From Massilia rhizosphaerae (lineage in GTDB: Bacteria > Pseudomonadota > Gammaproteobacteria > Burkholderiales > Burkholderiaceae_D): a stretch of DNA of 64,000 nt. The number at the start of each line of letters is the position of its first letter. Position 1 is the first letter of the stretch. Location of the stretch: positions 1 through 64,000 of the forward strand of contig NZ_JADKYX010000030.1 of the NCBI RefSeq assembly GCF_016093545.1. Reading direction: 5' to 3'. Shown here in pieces: positions 25,245 to 33,145 of the stretch. The notes beneath the pieces are model-generated. The model was given only the letters and a program-made list of their open reading frames with translations. It was not told where the DNA came from and made no database searches. The position numbers and the translations under genes are program-made.

Positions 25245-26044
25245 GGCATGCCGTCATAACCTGGAGCCGCCCAGGATCCCCGTCCTGGCCGCGCCATCTA
25301 TTGCGCGATCGCGCCGCACACCAACTGCCTTTCTCATAGCGTTTCGACCGGGACTTTGCCCTTAAAGCGAACGAACCAGGTCCCCGCCTCCCATGCTCGT
25401 CAACTTCCGGGGCGCGTTGCCCTGCAACGCATGATGAGCCCGACGACGCATCTGCGTTCGACATGATGGTCGTCCCGACGGTGCCGCCAGCCCGCATGTT
25501 ACGCATCCTGACAAAGCCGTCGATCAGCTATGCAAAATTGAAACCACATCCTCGCCGGCATCGGGCTGACCAACGAGGCATCCGTTCCAACTCGTGTGCA
25601 GTGGCTGGTGGACCTTGGCGTCGCGCAAGGCTCACCCAATTCGTCCTGCATCACGGCAACCGGCGCATAGCGGGCGCCGAAATCGATGTCCCATTCTTCG
25701 GGGCCAGGACGATATCGCTCATCGGGCCGAGCAGAGCGCCGCTGCCGCCCCGAGTCAGTCGCGACTCCTCTTGGGAATGGCCGTCATACGCCGCGCCAAC
25801 TAATTGATACGCACGCGGCAACGGCACCATGCAGCGGCCGGGGCCAAATTCGAAGGATCGATGGACGCGATCCGTGTGCAGCTCCCCGTGCAGCGCAGCC
25901 AACTGCGGCGCGATGAAGATCCTTCACCCATTGCGGCCTGCAACGTGGGCGCAATGCGGTCCGCCATGTGCGCTGTCTTGAGGCGCGCGCGACAACGGCG
26001 AGCCGGCCGACACGCGCGTCGTCGATTAATGTCGCGAGCTTCAT
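25245..26044 (-). pseudogene. Decayed fumarylacetoacetate hydrolase-family gene
   Basis: Pieces of one FAH-family protein lie in order on the minus strand in different frames. From ATG at 26044 come MKLATLIDDARVGRLAVVAR, then after frame changes LPRAYQLVGAAYDGHS with GSGALLGPMSDIV, then DIDFGARYAPVAVMQDELG, LHTSWNGCLVGQPDAG, and RNMRAGGTVGTTIMSN with SCVAGQRAPEVDEHG. The jump from DIDFGA to the PVAVMQDELG block skips roughly 50 residues present in intact family members, so there is an internal deletion as well as several frameshifts and a stop. FAH enzymes hydrolyse a C-C bond in aromatic amino-acid breakdown. No intact copy is in the window. Confidence 0.8.
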
Positions 26045-26112
26045 GATGGGGCCGCTGCGGATTGCCCTGTCATTGTCGTGCAGCACTACCGACGCGGAGC
26101 CCCCATCCCGCC

Positions 26113-27210
26113 TCAGAACGTCCCGAGCAGGCCTAGCCCCACCGTATTCTGGTAATAGTTGTAGTCGATCAGACTTTGCCCATACCCCGAGAACACCTGG
26201 GCATATCCCTTGAGGTGTCCTGCCAGCGGAAATGCCCAGCTGAGCTGGAGGGCACCGCGCCCTGTCGAGAAATTGTGCCGTAACAGTGCCGAGTAATCGC
26301 TGCCATTGGCGCGGTACGTGACGGCGAGATCGCCACGCCCCATGTAGTCGACGATGTTCCGATTGTCGTCGCTGGCGGCCGCTTCATTGATGCGCTTCCA
26401 TACGCGCCCCAACACCGTCCACCCTGCCCGCTCGAGTCCAACCTGCGCATAGACCCGGTTCCAGCTGCGCGACAACGTCGACGCCTGGCCGTTCGACTGG
26501 TGCACCAGACCGAGATTAAGAAAGCGCGCGCGCATGCCCAGTAGACTGAAGTGCAGTGGAGTGACGGCCATCAGCTCGGGTTGATAGTTCGTCTCGCGGA
26601 AGGGGCTGGACGCCTTGTGATTGCCGGCTTGCCAGAAACTGTTCTGTGTATAGCCGAACCACAGATCGATGGGCTTGTCGAAGGCATTTTCGACCAGCTT
26701 CATCTTGAAACCCAACTGGAACACGAGTTCCGAATGCGCAAGGCCGCTCGTCAGGACGTCGAGCCGGCGGAACGGTCGGTAGGGCTCGTCGTTGGGACGC
26801 GCCGTACGGGTGGCCATCAGGTAGTTCACCAGATGAGGGCGGAAATTGAACGTGCCACGTTTGTGGTTCTGGTCCAGCTCCCAATGGTCGGCCAGGCTAA
26901 AACCACGTGTCGATTCGGGCGCGATGTCGACCGCGTCCGGAACCGGCGACAGATCGACAACAGTTGCCGTGGTAGCCGGTGCGGGCAGAGGCGCCGGCTG
27001 GCTTGCCGCTGCGTGGGCGGACATGTCGACCGTTGGGTTCGACGTAGATAACTGGGTCACACCAGCCAGCCGGTCGTAGCACGCCAGGCGCTGACCCGCA
27101 TCCGCGATGCGTGCACATGCCGCCAGACCTGGATCGGTCTGATGGGCGAGTGCCGGGCTGAGCGCAAGAAAAGAAATGAGGGGTAGGAAACGCGAATCCG
27201 TGACGGGCAT
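26113..27210 (-). CDS. pldA: Outer-membrane phospholipase A
   Basis: OMPLA hydrolyses phospholipids that reach the outer leaflet and so protects outer-membrane asymmetry. The 365-residue protein has a signal peptide (about 1-22), a spacer with a short CYDRLAG motif and a Pro/Ala stretch, and a C-terminal 12-strand barrel domain from about residue 110. The active-site block is LVHQSNGQ followed by SRSWNR, with His and Ser of the catalytic HxS; NYQPELMAV and the terminal aromatic LGLLGTF fit an outer-membrane barrel. GAGTAAGACG precedes the ATG. Confidence 0.93.
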   Translation of the reverse strand: MPVTDSRFLPLISFLALSPALAHQTDPGLAACARIADAGQRLACYDRLAGVTQLSTSNPTVDMSAHAAASQPAPLPAPATTATVVDLSPVPDAVDIAPESTRGFSLADHWELDQNHKRGTFNFRPHLVNYLMATRTARPNDEPYRPFRRLDVLTSGLAHSELVFQLGFKMKLVENAFDKPIDLWFGYTQNSFWQAGNHKASSPFRETNYQPELMAVTPLHFSLLGMRARFLNLGLVHQSNGQASTLSRSWNRVYAQVGLERAGWTVLGRVWKRINEAAASDDNRNIVDYMGRGDLAVTYRANGSDYSALLRHNFSTGRGALQLSWAFPLAGHLKGYAQVFSGYGQSLIDYNYYQNTVGLGLLGTF

Positions 27211-27297
27211 CGTCTTACTCGAAATAAACTGGCTCAGGTCAATGAATTATTGACAATATCCAAATGACGAGTTTCCCGTAAATCTTCCGCGGACGGC

Positions 27298-27319
27298 GCA
27301 CGACAGCGAACTGTCGTGC
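27298..27319. terminator. Hairpin downstream of the rsuA-type gene
   Basis: GCACGACAG and CTGTCGTGC form a perfect 9-bp stem with a CGAA tetraloop, 45 bases past the pseudouridine synthase stop. There is no T-run, so termination is uncertain; a role as 3' end stabiliser is equally possible. Confidence 0.4.
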
Positions 27320-27364
27320 ACCTTCAAGGCAGGCCCGGTGCCCGAATGATCGAGTCGTGCGTAC

Positions 27365-28081
27365 TCAACCCGGCACCAGCAACTCCAACTGCGCCTGCTC
27401 CAGATAACACCACTCCCCTTCATGCAACCCCAGCGACTCGAGCGTCAACTCACCGATCTGCGACCGGTGCAAGGCCACGCAATGGTTCCCAGCCGCAGCC
27501 AGCATGCGCTTCACCTGATGATATTTCCCCTGCTCGAGCACGATCTCCAGCTGATGATCGTCCCGCTGCACACAGGACTGAGCGGCCAGCGGCGCGGGCT
27601 CGTCGTGCAATTGCACGCCGGATAACAATTGGTCAACGAGCGCCTGGGTGACGGGATCTTGAGTCGTCGCCTGGTACACCTTCGGGATATGCCGCTTGGG
27701 CGACGACTGCGCATGAATGAACGGGCCGTCGTCCGACATCAGCAGCAGGCCCGTCGTGTCATGATCGAGCCGCCCCACGGGCTGGACGTCGCGCCAGGTG
27801 AACTGTTCCGGCAACAAGGTCAGCACACCCGGATGGTGGCTCGGCTTGCGCGAGCACTCGAAGTTGGAGGGTTTGTACAAGGCGATGTAGACGTGTTCGC
27901 GATAGACCCACTCTTCGTCGAAGACGGTCAGCACGAGCCCGTCCGTCTCCACGAGGGTCTTGTAGTTATCGTGGACTTCGCCGTTGACGGCCACGTCGCC
28001 GTCGTCGATCAGGGCCCGGCAATACTTGCGTGTACCGAAGCCTTGCGACTGGAGCACGCGGTCGAGGGATAGTTTACTCAT
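27365..28081 (-). CDS. rsuA: RsuA-family rRNA pseudouridine synthase
   Basis: Family members convert uridine to pseudouridine in rRNA; RsuA acts on position 516 of 16S rRNA. I start at MSKLSLDRVLQSQGFGTRK (28081), which opens the N-terminal S4 domain; a longer frame reaches 28117. The 238-residue protein then shows the catalytic block QPVGRLDHDTTGLLLMSDDG with the nucleophilic Asp, and KYHQVKRMLAAAGN near the C-terminus. Length and order match the small RsuA/RluE branch; the 16S assignment is by similarity only. Confidence 0.85.
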   Translation of the reverse strand: MSKLSLDRVLQSQGFGTRKYCRALIDDGDVAVNGEVHDNYKTLVETDGLVLTVFDEEWVYREHVYIALYKPSNFECSRKPSHHPGVLTLLPEQFTWRDVQPVGRLDHDTTGLLLMSDDGPFIHAQSSPKRHIPKVYQATTQDPVTQALVDQLLSGVQLHDEPAPLAAQSCVQRDDHQLEIVLEQGKYHQVKRMLAAAGNHCVALHRSQIGELTLESLGLHEGEWCYLEQAQLELLVPG

Positions 28082-28302
28082 GGGGCGAGACTGTATCAGA
28101 AGGAATGCAAGCGTCAAAGTTCAGCAATCTCGAGGTTTCAACTCGAAGCAAGAACTCGTTTGACACATCTCAAGAATTGACTGTGTCCCGTTGATACACT
28201 GAAACCTGATTAGGAATCGACCTACAGTTACTGAGTGTAGGACTAACGGTGGGCCGCACCATCTGGCACATCAGATCGAAAACCCCCAACAACGAGGCAA
28301 AC
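28082..28302. other. Intergenic region with short inverted repeats
   Basis: The gap between the divergent rsuA-type gene and the small plus-strand ORF holds two inverted repeats: GACACA/TGTGTC around 28,160-28,190, and CCTACA/TGTAGG separated by nine bases at about 28,220-28,240. The second lies 60 bases before the ORF and could be an operator. I see no strong promoter match. Confidence 0.3.
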
Positions 28303-28782
28303 GTGCAGATCGAAAAAAAGCAGAACCACAGCACCCCCTCTTCTTTCGCGGCCACAAGCAGCGGGACGAAGGTGGCCCAGGAATATGCCGCAATCTTCCC
28401 GACCAGGCTTGCGCTGGCGCGCTGGACGCGCGGTGGCGACATCCCGCATGTACATTGTTTCGAACACGAGTTACCGATGCGAGCCGCGTGGTATGAGCAG
28501 GCACAACGTCGGTTCCAGGCCTGGCTCGAGTCGGGCGGGTTTCACCAGCCCGACCCGGGATGCGTGGATAGCGCCGCCGATGCGCCGCAACAAGCCGGCG
28601 AGAAAACTCAGCTCAGCAGGAAGTACGTCGTGCATGGCGGTCCGCGATCAGCCATGCGGCCATCGGGCGCGCCGGAAGCCGGCGGGCCGGCACAGGAAGG
28701 CGGTTGCGAGGCGCATCAGCGCCAAGCGTCCTCTTTCCCTGGCGTGCAATCGTTTTCAAACAACGACGAACGCCGAAAATGA
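28303..28782 (+). CDS. Hypothetical protein, possible orphan gene
   Basis: This 159-residue frame starts with GTG preceded by GAGG at a good distance and ends with TGA exactly one base before a strong intrinsic terminator. The product is hydrophilic, rich in Gln, Ala and charged residues, with WYEQAQRRFQAWLESGGF as the only helix-like stretch; no signal peptide, membrane segment or known motif. Codon third positions are mostly G or C, as in real genes of this genome. Position before the terminator is the main argument; similarity is unknown. Confidence 0.4.
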   Translation: MQIEKKQNHSTPSSFAATSSGTKVAQEYAAIFPTRLALARWTRGGDIPHVHCFEHELPMRAAWYEQAQRRFQAWLESGGFHQPDPGCVDSAADAPQQAGEKTQLSRKYVVHGGPRSAMRPSGAPEAGGPAQEGGCEAHQRQASSFPGVQSFSNNDERRK

Positions 28783-28807
28783 AAACGACGGCATGACGCC
28801 GTCGTTT
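28783..28807 (+). terminator. Intrinsic terminator after the orphan ORF
   Basis: AAACGACGGC, a five-base loop and GCCGTCGTTT make a perfect 10-bp stem ending in TTTCC, directly behind a stop codon. It implies a plus-strand transcript ending here. The 200 bases to the sppA stop (29,008) show nothing further. Confidence 0.8.
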
Positions 28808-29007
28808 CCTTCCCGATTGGGACTCCAGCTTGAGGAATTGAATTCTCTCGAAACCGCACGGATGCGGGTCTGAAGCGGTTCCGACAACGTCAGGAATAGT
28901 CTGGTTTCCGTGTCGTCTGCGCCGAAACAGCTACACACCAACTATAGACTACCCTTCGTAAGTTTCAAGCCAAATATTGAGACTTATCAGTTGCCCCATG
29001 CCCGTGC

Positions 29008-30009
29008 TCAGCGCAAGCTGGGCACGGCACCCCGGTAGATCGATTGCACCGCGCCGGCACCAACGGATGCGCCGAATTTCTTCAGCACCCGTTCCGGCAA
29101 GCCTTCGTGTGCCGTGTAATCGATGATGTCTTCCGCCTTCACGACGTCGCGCGCGACCGTATCCACGGTGCCGAAACCGTCCGCCAGGCCCATCTCGACC
29201 GCTTTTGCGCCCGTCCAATAGAGACCGGAAAAGATTTCCGGCGTTTCCTTGAGACGTTTGCCGCGGCCGGCGCGCACGACGGCAATGAATTGCTCGTGGA
29301 TCTCATTGAGCATCTCCAGTGCATGCTGCTTCTGCTTCTCGGACTGCGGACTGAATGGATCGAGGAAACCCTTGTTCTCGCCGGCTGTCAGCAGGCGGCG
29401 CTCGATGCCGAGCTTGTCCATGAGGCCCGTGAACCCGAAGCCGTCCATCAGGACCCCGACGGATCCGACGATACTGGCCTTGTTGACATAGATCTTGTCG
29501 GCCGCCGCCGCGATGTAATAGCCACCCGACGCGCAGATCTCGTCGACGACCACATATAAAGGCTTGTTCGGATAGCCTTTTTTGAGACGCTGGATCTCGT
29601 CGACGATGATGCCGGCCTGCACGGGACTACCGCCCGGGCTGTTGATGCGCAGGATGACGGCCGCCGAGCCCGGATCGGAAAACGCCTTGTTCAGCGCTGG
29701 GATCACGGAGTCGGCCGCGCCGCTGCCTTCGTCGTCGATGGTGCCGTCGATCTCGATCAATGCCGTGTGGCGGCCCATCGCGTCGATGTCCGAACTGCCG
29801 AAGTCGAAATCGGAATAGGCCCAGATTGCGAAAAATGCAAGCAGGAGAAACGATAGTTTGAAGAAGATGCCCCAGCGGCGTGCGGCGCGCTGTTCGCGCA
29901 CGGTGGCGAATACGAGACGCTCCAGGGTCTCGCGTTCCCAGTTGCTGAAGGTCGCGGGAGCGGCCGTTCGTTTGTCGTTCGGATTGTCGTTCGTGGTGTT
30001 GTCGCTCAT
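29008..30009 (-). CDS. sppA: Signal peptide peptidase SppA, S49 family
   Basis: SppA degrades cleaved signal peptides in the inner membrane, with the active site on the periplasmic face. The 333-residue short form has one N-terminal membrane segment (about 46-64). The catalytic Ser lies in VVDEICASGGYYIAAAAD and the general-base Lys in LLTAGENKGFLDPF, both intact; RINSPGGSPVQAG forms the oxyanion region. It is the last of three minus-strand genes (HAD, Rieske, sppA) with short spacings. Confidence 0.94.
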   Translation of the reverse strand: MSDNTTNDNPNDKRTAAPATFSNWERETLERLVFATVREQRAARRWGIFFKLSFLLLAFFAIWAYSDFDFGSSDIDAMGRHTALIEIDGTIDDEGSGAADSVIPALNKAFSDPGSAAVILRINSPGGSPVQAGIIVDEIQRLKKGYPNKPLYVVVDEICASGGYYIAAAADKIYVNKASIVGSVGVLMDGFGFTGLMDKLGIERRLLTAGENKGFLDPFSPQSEKQKQHALEMLNEIHEQFIAVVRAGRGKRLKETPEIFSGLYWTGAKAVEMGLADGFGTVDTVARDVVKAEDIIDYTAHEGLPERVLKKFGASVGAGAVQSIYRGAVPSLR

Positions 30010-30025
30010 AAATGCCTGATGATGG

Positions 30026-30436
30026 TTACCCCGTTTGGCTGTCGGTCGCGGCGCCCGCCCGCCCCGGAGCCGGCGGGCGGATGTGCTGGTCCGGCTGCCA
30101 GTAGACGCGGTCGTCGGTTTCGCGCACGGCGATCGGCCGCAGCCTGCCGCCGCGGCAGGGTCCGCCTGCGCAGACGCCGCTCTCCGGTGCGTAGATGGCG
30201 CCGTGTGTCGAGCACATCAGGTATAGCTTCCCCGTCTCGAAAAATTCGCCCTTGAACCAGTCCAGCTCGACAGGCACATGGGCGCAGCGGTTCAGGTAAG
30301 CGTAGATCTTGCCGTGAAAGCGCACGACGAAACCGGTGGCGTCGTCACCGTACGCGCGCACCGGAAACCGGATGCCCTTGCCGCCCTCTTCGACGGTGGC
30401 CGAGTCGCAGATGTAGACGTCGTCGGTATCGCTCAT
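30026..30436 (-). CDS. Rieske [2Fe-2S] protein
   Basis: A 136-residue single-domain Rieske protein. Cluster ligands are visible as CAHVP (Cys and His) and CSTHGAIYAPESGVCAGGPC (Cys and His), in the Rieske order CxH...CxxH. I start at MSDTDDVYICDSA (30436), whose ATG overlaps the stop of the HAD gene (ATGA), rather than at a Met six codons upstream. The domain resembles ferredoxin components of dioxygenase-type systems, but no oxygenase gene is nearby, so its partner is unknown. Confidence 0.88.
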   Translation of the reverse strand: MSDTDDVYICDSATVEEGGKGIRFPVRAYGDDATGFVVRFHGKIYAYLNRCAHVPVELDWFKGEFFETGKLYLMCSTHGAIYAPESGVCAGGPCRGGRLRPIAVRETDDRVYWQPDQHIRPPAPGRAGAATDSQTG

Positions 30437-31092
30437 GCGTTCTCGACCAGCCATTCATGCAGTTCGGGCACGTTCTTTGCCGTGAAAACGGGATGACACG
30501 CCTGCAATTGCTGGACCGGGTGCGCGCCATACTCGACGGCGATGCCGGAAGCGCCGGCATTGTTTGCCATAAGCAAGTCGTGCGTCGTGTCGCCGATCAT
30601 AACGGTACGCCGCATGTCCTGGCCGAGTTCCCTTGTCAATTCTTGCAACATTGCAGGGTGCGGTTTGGAAAATGTCTCGTCCGCGCAACGCGTTGCGTGG
30701 AAGACGGAAAGCAGCCCCGCCGCGTTCAAGGCACGGTTCAAGCCGACCCGGCTCTTGCCCGTCGCAACGGCCAGGAAATAGCCCTCCTGAGACAATTCAT
30801 CCAGCATCGCCCGCACGCCCTGGAACAGGACGAGTTCATGGTCCTTCGTCAGGAAGTGGTAGCGATAGCGCTCGACCATGCGCGGGTACATGGCCGGGTC
30901 GATGTTCGGCATGACGGCCTGCATGGCTTCGCCCAGGCCGAGGCCGATGACGTGTGCGGCCGCGGTGTCGCTCGGCACGGCAAGGCCCAGGTCCTTGGCC
31001 GCGGACTGTATACATTTGACGATGGTGGCGGTGCTGTCCATCAGCGTACCGTCCCAGTCGAAGACAATCAGATCGAATTGCTTTCTTGTCAT
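30433..31092 (-). CDS. gph: HAD-IA hydrolase, phosphoglycolate phosphatase-like
   Basis: The 219-residue protein has HAD motif I LIVFDWDGTLMDST, a helical cap (about 20-90), motif II AVATGKSRVGL, Lys at FSKPHPAML and motif IV MIGDTTHDLLMA. These fit the Gph/PGP branch acting on phosphoglycolate or similar small phosphoesters. It starts a three-gene group with the Rieske gene and sppA. The exact substrate is not determined by sequence. Confidence 0.85.
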   Translation of the reverse strand: MTRKQFDLIVFDWDGTLMDSTATIVKCIQSAAKDLGLAVPSDTAAAHVIGLGLGEAMQAVMPNIDPAMYPRMVERYRYHFLTKDHELVLFQGVRAMLDELSQEGYFLAVATGKSRVGLNRALNAAGLLSVFHATRCADETFSKPHPAMLQELTRELGQDMRRTVMIGDTTHDLLMANNAGASGIAVEYGAHPVQQLQACHPVFTAKNVPELHEWLVENA

Positions 31093-31191
31093 GTCTTCCG
31101 GCGCTCGTGGTGCCGGCTCCTCATTCCCGCCTGCGAGAACCGGGCCGCCGGCAGGATCTGCCGCTGGCGGAACCGGGTTCCGGTTGGCGCA

Positions 31192-32214
31192 TTATCGATT
31201 GGTGGTGCGTGCTTTGACTTCTTGCGCTGGCCCCAAGCTTACCAAGAAACGCTCGCATTCCGGCGGCAACGCGGCCTGCAGGGTCATCGGCTTGCCCGTG
31301 TCCGGGTGCTGGAACGTGATCTGCCAGGCGTGCAGGAACATGCGCCGCAATGCGCCGCGCGCGTCGGTTGCCTTCTGAAGCTGTTTGTTGAGTGCGAAAT
31401 CGCCGTATTTCTCGTCACCGAGGATGGGAAATCCGGAGGACGCCAAATGGACCCGGATCTGGTGCGTGCGGCCCGTCTTGAGCTCCGCCTCGAGCAGTGC
31501 ATAGTCCGGCCACTTGCGCAGCAGATTGAACACGGTGTGCGCTTCCTGGCCGCCGGCCTGCACGACGACGCGACGCTCGCCGTCCGGCGTCGTGTATTTG
31601 TGCAATGGCAGCTTGACGTGCTGGCGCGGATTGCGCCAGTCGCCCGCGACCATCGTCAGGTAGCGCTTGTCCGTCGTACCGTCGCGCATCTGCTCGTGCA
31701 AGCTCGTCAACGCGGAACGTTTCTTGGCGAGCAACAACAAACCGGACGTTTCGCGGTCCAGGCGGTGCACCAGTTCCAGGAATTTCGCGTCCGGCCGCGC
31801 TGCACGCAATTGTTCGATGACACCGTACGACACGCCCGAACCGCCGTGCACGGCAACGCCTGCCGGCTTGTCGATCACGAGCAGGTGATTATCTTCGTGC
31901 ACGATGGCAAACTCGGCGCCGGGCGCGGTGGCGGCCCCAGCAGGTTTTTCGGCCATGCGCACGGGCGGGATACGGACGATGTCGCCCGTCGCCAGACGGT
32001 ATAACTGATCGATGCGACCTTTGTTCACACGCACTTCGCCCGAGCGAAGGATGCGGTAAATGTGGCTTTTGGGGACACCTTTGCAGACGCGCAGCAGGTA
32101 ATTATCGATGCGCTGGCCCGCTTCTTCCTCGGTGATTGTGACAAACTGGGCAGTAGCAGGGGGGCGGCTCTCTGTCTGTGATGAAGGGGGAACAACATCG
32201 TTTTGCAAGGTCAT
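31192..32214 (-). CDS. rluC: 23S rRNA pseudouridine synthase RluC
   Basis: RluC isomerises uridines in 23S rRNA helix regions. The protein has an S4 domain (GQRIDNYLLRVCKGVPKSHIYRILRSG), then the catalytic block LVHRLDRETSGLLLLAKK with the nucleophilic Asp and GRTHQIRVHLASSGFPILGD. I start at MTLQNDVV (32214; 340 residues) because the upstream promoter would place the 5' end almost on the earlier in-frame Met at 32253. It is divergent from rne, the same arrangement as in enterobacteria. Confidence 0.9.
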   Translation of the reverse strand: MTLQNDVVPPSSQTESRPPATAQFVTITEEEAGQRIDNYLLRVCKGVPKSHIYRILRSGEVRVNKGRIDQLYRLATGDIVRIPPVRMAEKPAGAATAPGAEFAIVHEDNHLLVIDKPAGVAVHGGSGVSYGVIEQLRAARPDAKFLELVHRLDRETSGLLLLAKKRSALTSLHEQMRDGTTDKRYLTMVAGDWRNPRQHVKLPLHKYTTPDGERRVVVQAGGQEAHTVFNLLRKWPDYALLEAELKTGRTHQIRVHLASSGFPILGDEKYGDFALNKQLQKATDARGALRRMFLHAWQITFQHPDTGKPMTLQAALPPECERFLVSLGPAQEVKARTTNR

Positions 32215-32257
32215 TCGCTCTGTCTTCCCAGAAATTCTCTCTAAGTCCTTCATTTTG

Positions 32258-32284
32258 AATATATAATCGACAGGCGGCGGTCAA
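32258..32284 (-). promoter_or_regulatory. Putative rluC promoter
   Basis: Minus-strand TTGACC (32284-32279) and TATATT (32263-32258) are 15 bases apart. The predicted start falls near 32,251, within a few bases of the upstream Met codon of rluC, favouring the downstream Met at 32214. Confidence 0.4.
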
Positions 32285-32383
32285 ACCTCTGCTGGTGTAA
32301 GAATTAAAACGATATTTTACACAGGGGCGTCTCCATCGGCCCCGCCAAAATGCAAATTCGATGGAAAAAAAAGGAATCCCAAA

Positions 32384-32485
32384 AAATCGTCGCAAGCGGC
32401 AGCAGTGTCGGTGCAGACGCAGAGAGCGCAGCCGCGCAACATGGCGGGCATCGCAACGGCAAGGCGAAAGCGCAGCGACGGATTT
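32384..32485 (+). ncRNA. Structured RNA element in the rne leader, paired with 47,906-48,005
   Basis: An outer helix joins AAATCGTCGC (32384-32393) with GCGACG-G-ATTT (32475-32485). Inside, TGTCG (32406-32410) pairs with CGGCA (32457-32461) and CCGC (32432-32435) with GCGG (32444-32447). The unpaired blocks AGCGGCAGCAG, AGCGCAGC, GCATCGCA and GCGCAGC recur in the same order in the prkA leader, where the three helices are kept with different bases. It lies 660 bases before rne on the same strand, so it is either a cis element of the leader or a separate small RNA. I cannot name the family. Confidence 0.6.
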
Positions 32486-33145
32486 CACGGGATTTCTAGA
32501 CGTGTACGCACATTCCTGTGCGAACCTGGGTTGCACCGCAGTTGCAACCGGGTGGCCGCACAGGATGCAGGATTGGATTGTTTGGAAGTTTAAGGATAAG
32601 TACCGGCAAGCCGGCCCCAGGGTCGGCTCGCCGGGTGATGGTGTCGATAACGCTTGCCGTTTCGCCCGACCCGAAGTCAGAACCTAGAAGCCGTCGTGAG
32701 CGGTAGTGGTGTTGTTGGAGACAGCGATCCGGGAAGATCATGCGGGTGCGCAGTGCGCATCGCGATCTTCATGGTCCGGATCGCGCCCCGGCTACATCGC
32801 TTGGCCCGGCTGTTCCGGGGTTCCACAGGCAGCACACGCGGTCTGGAATCAAGGCTGATATTCGCCTGATTCGCCGGCCGGTATGCATGCCGACTGAAAG
32901 TCTGGCTGCGTCGCACCGCTTGCCTGCCCCTGCGCCGCCCCGATCGGGCCGCCCGGGCCGAGCAAGACGATCGTGCGCGCGGCAACTCGTTCGACGCCAC
33001 TGCGCCCTGTGGCCGGCAATGCCGTGTCACACCCCGGGCATACCACCGCCAACACTCCCTTCCCGCGTACATCCCTGTACTTTCGTCGCTCTGTACTCTG
33101 TACAAGACGGCATGAAACGGCCCACGGGTCGCGGAGTTTATAAAA
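32486..33145 (+). promoter_or_regulatory. rne: Remainder of the long rne leader
   Basis: These 660 bases carry no convincing gene. They contain hairpins, for example GGTTGCA/TGCAACC at 32529-32549 and a GC-rich CCGGC/GCCGG pair around 32,602-32,634. In E. coli the long rne 5' UTR senses RNase E activity and destabilises its own mRNA; a comparable role here is inferred only from length and structure. TGTAC motifs repeat at about 33,060-33,105. Confidence 0.45.

Noticed and set aside
25800-26046. Plus-strand small frames upstream of pldA
   Set aside because: They are frames opposite the decayed FAH-family gene and carry no ribosome site or motif.
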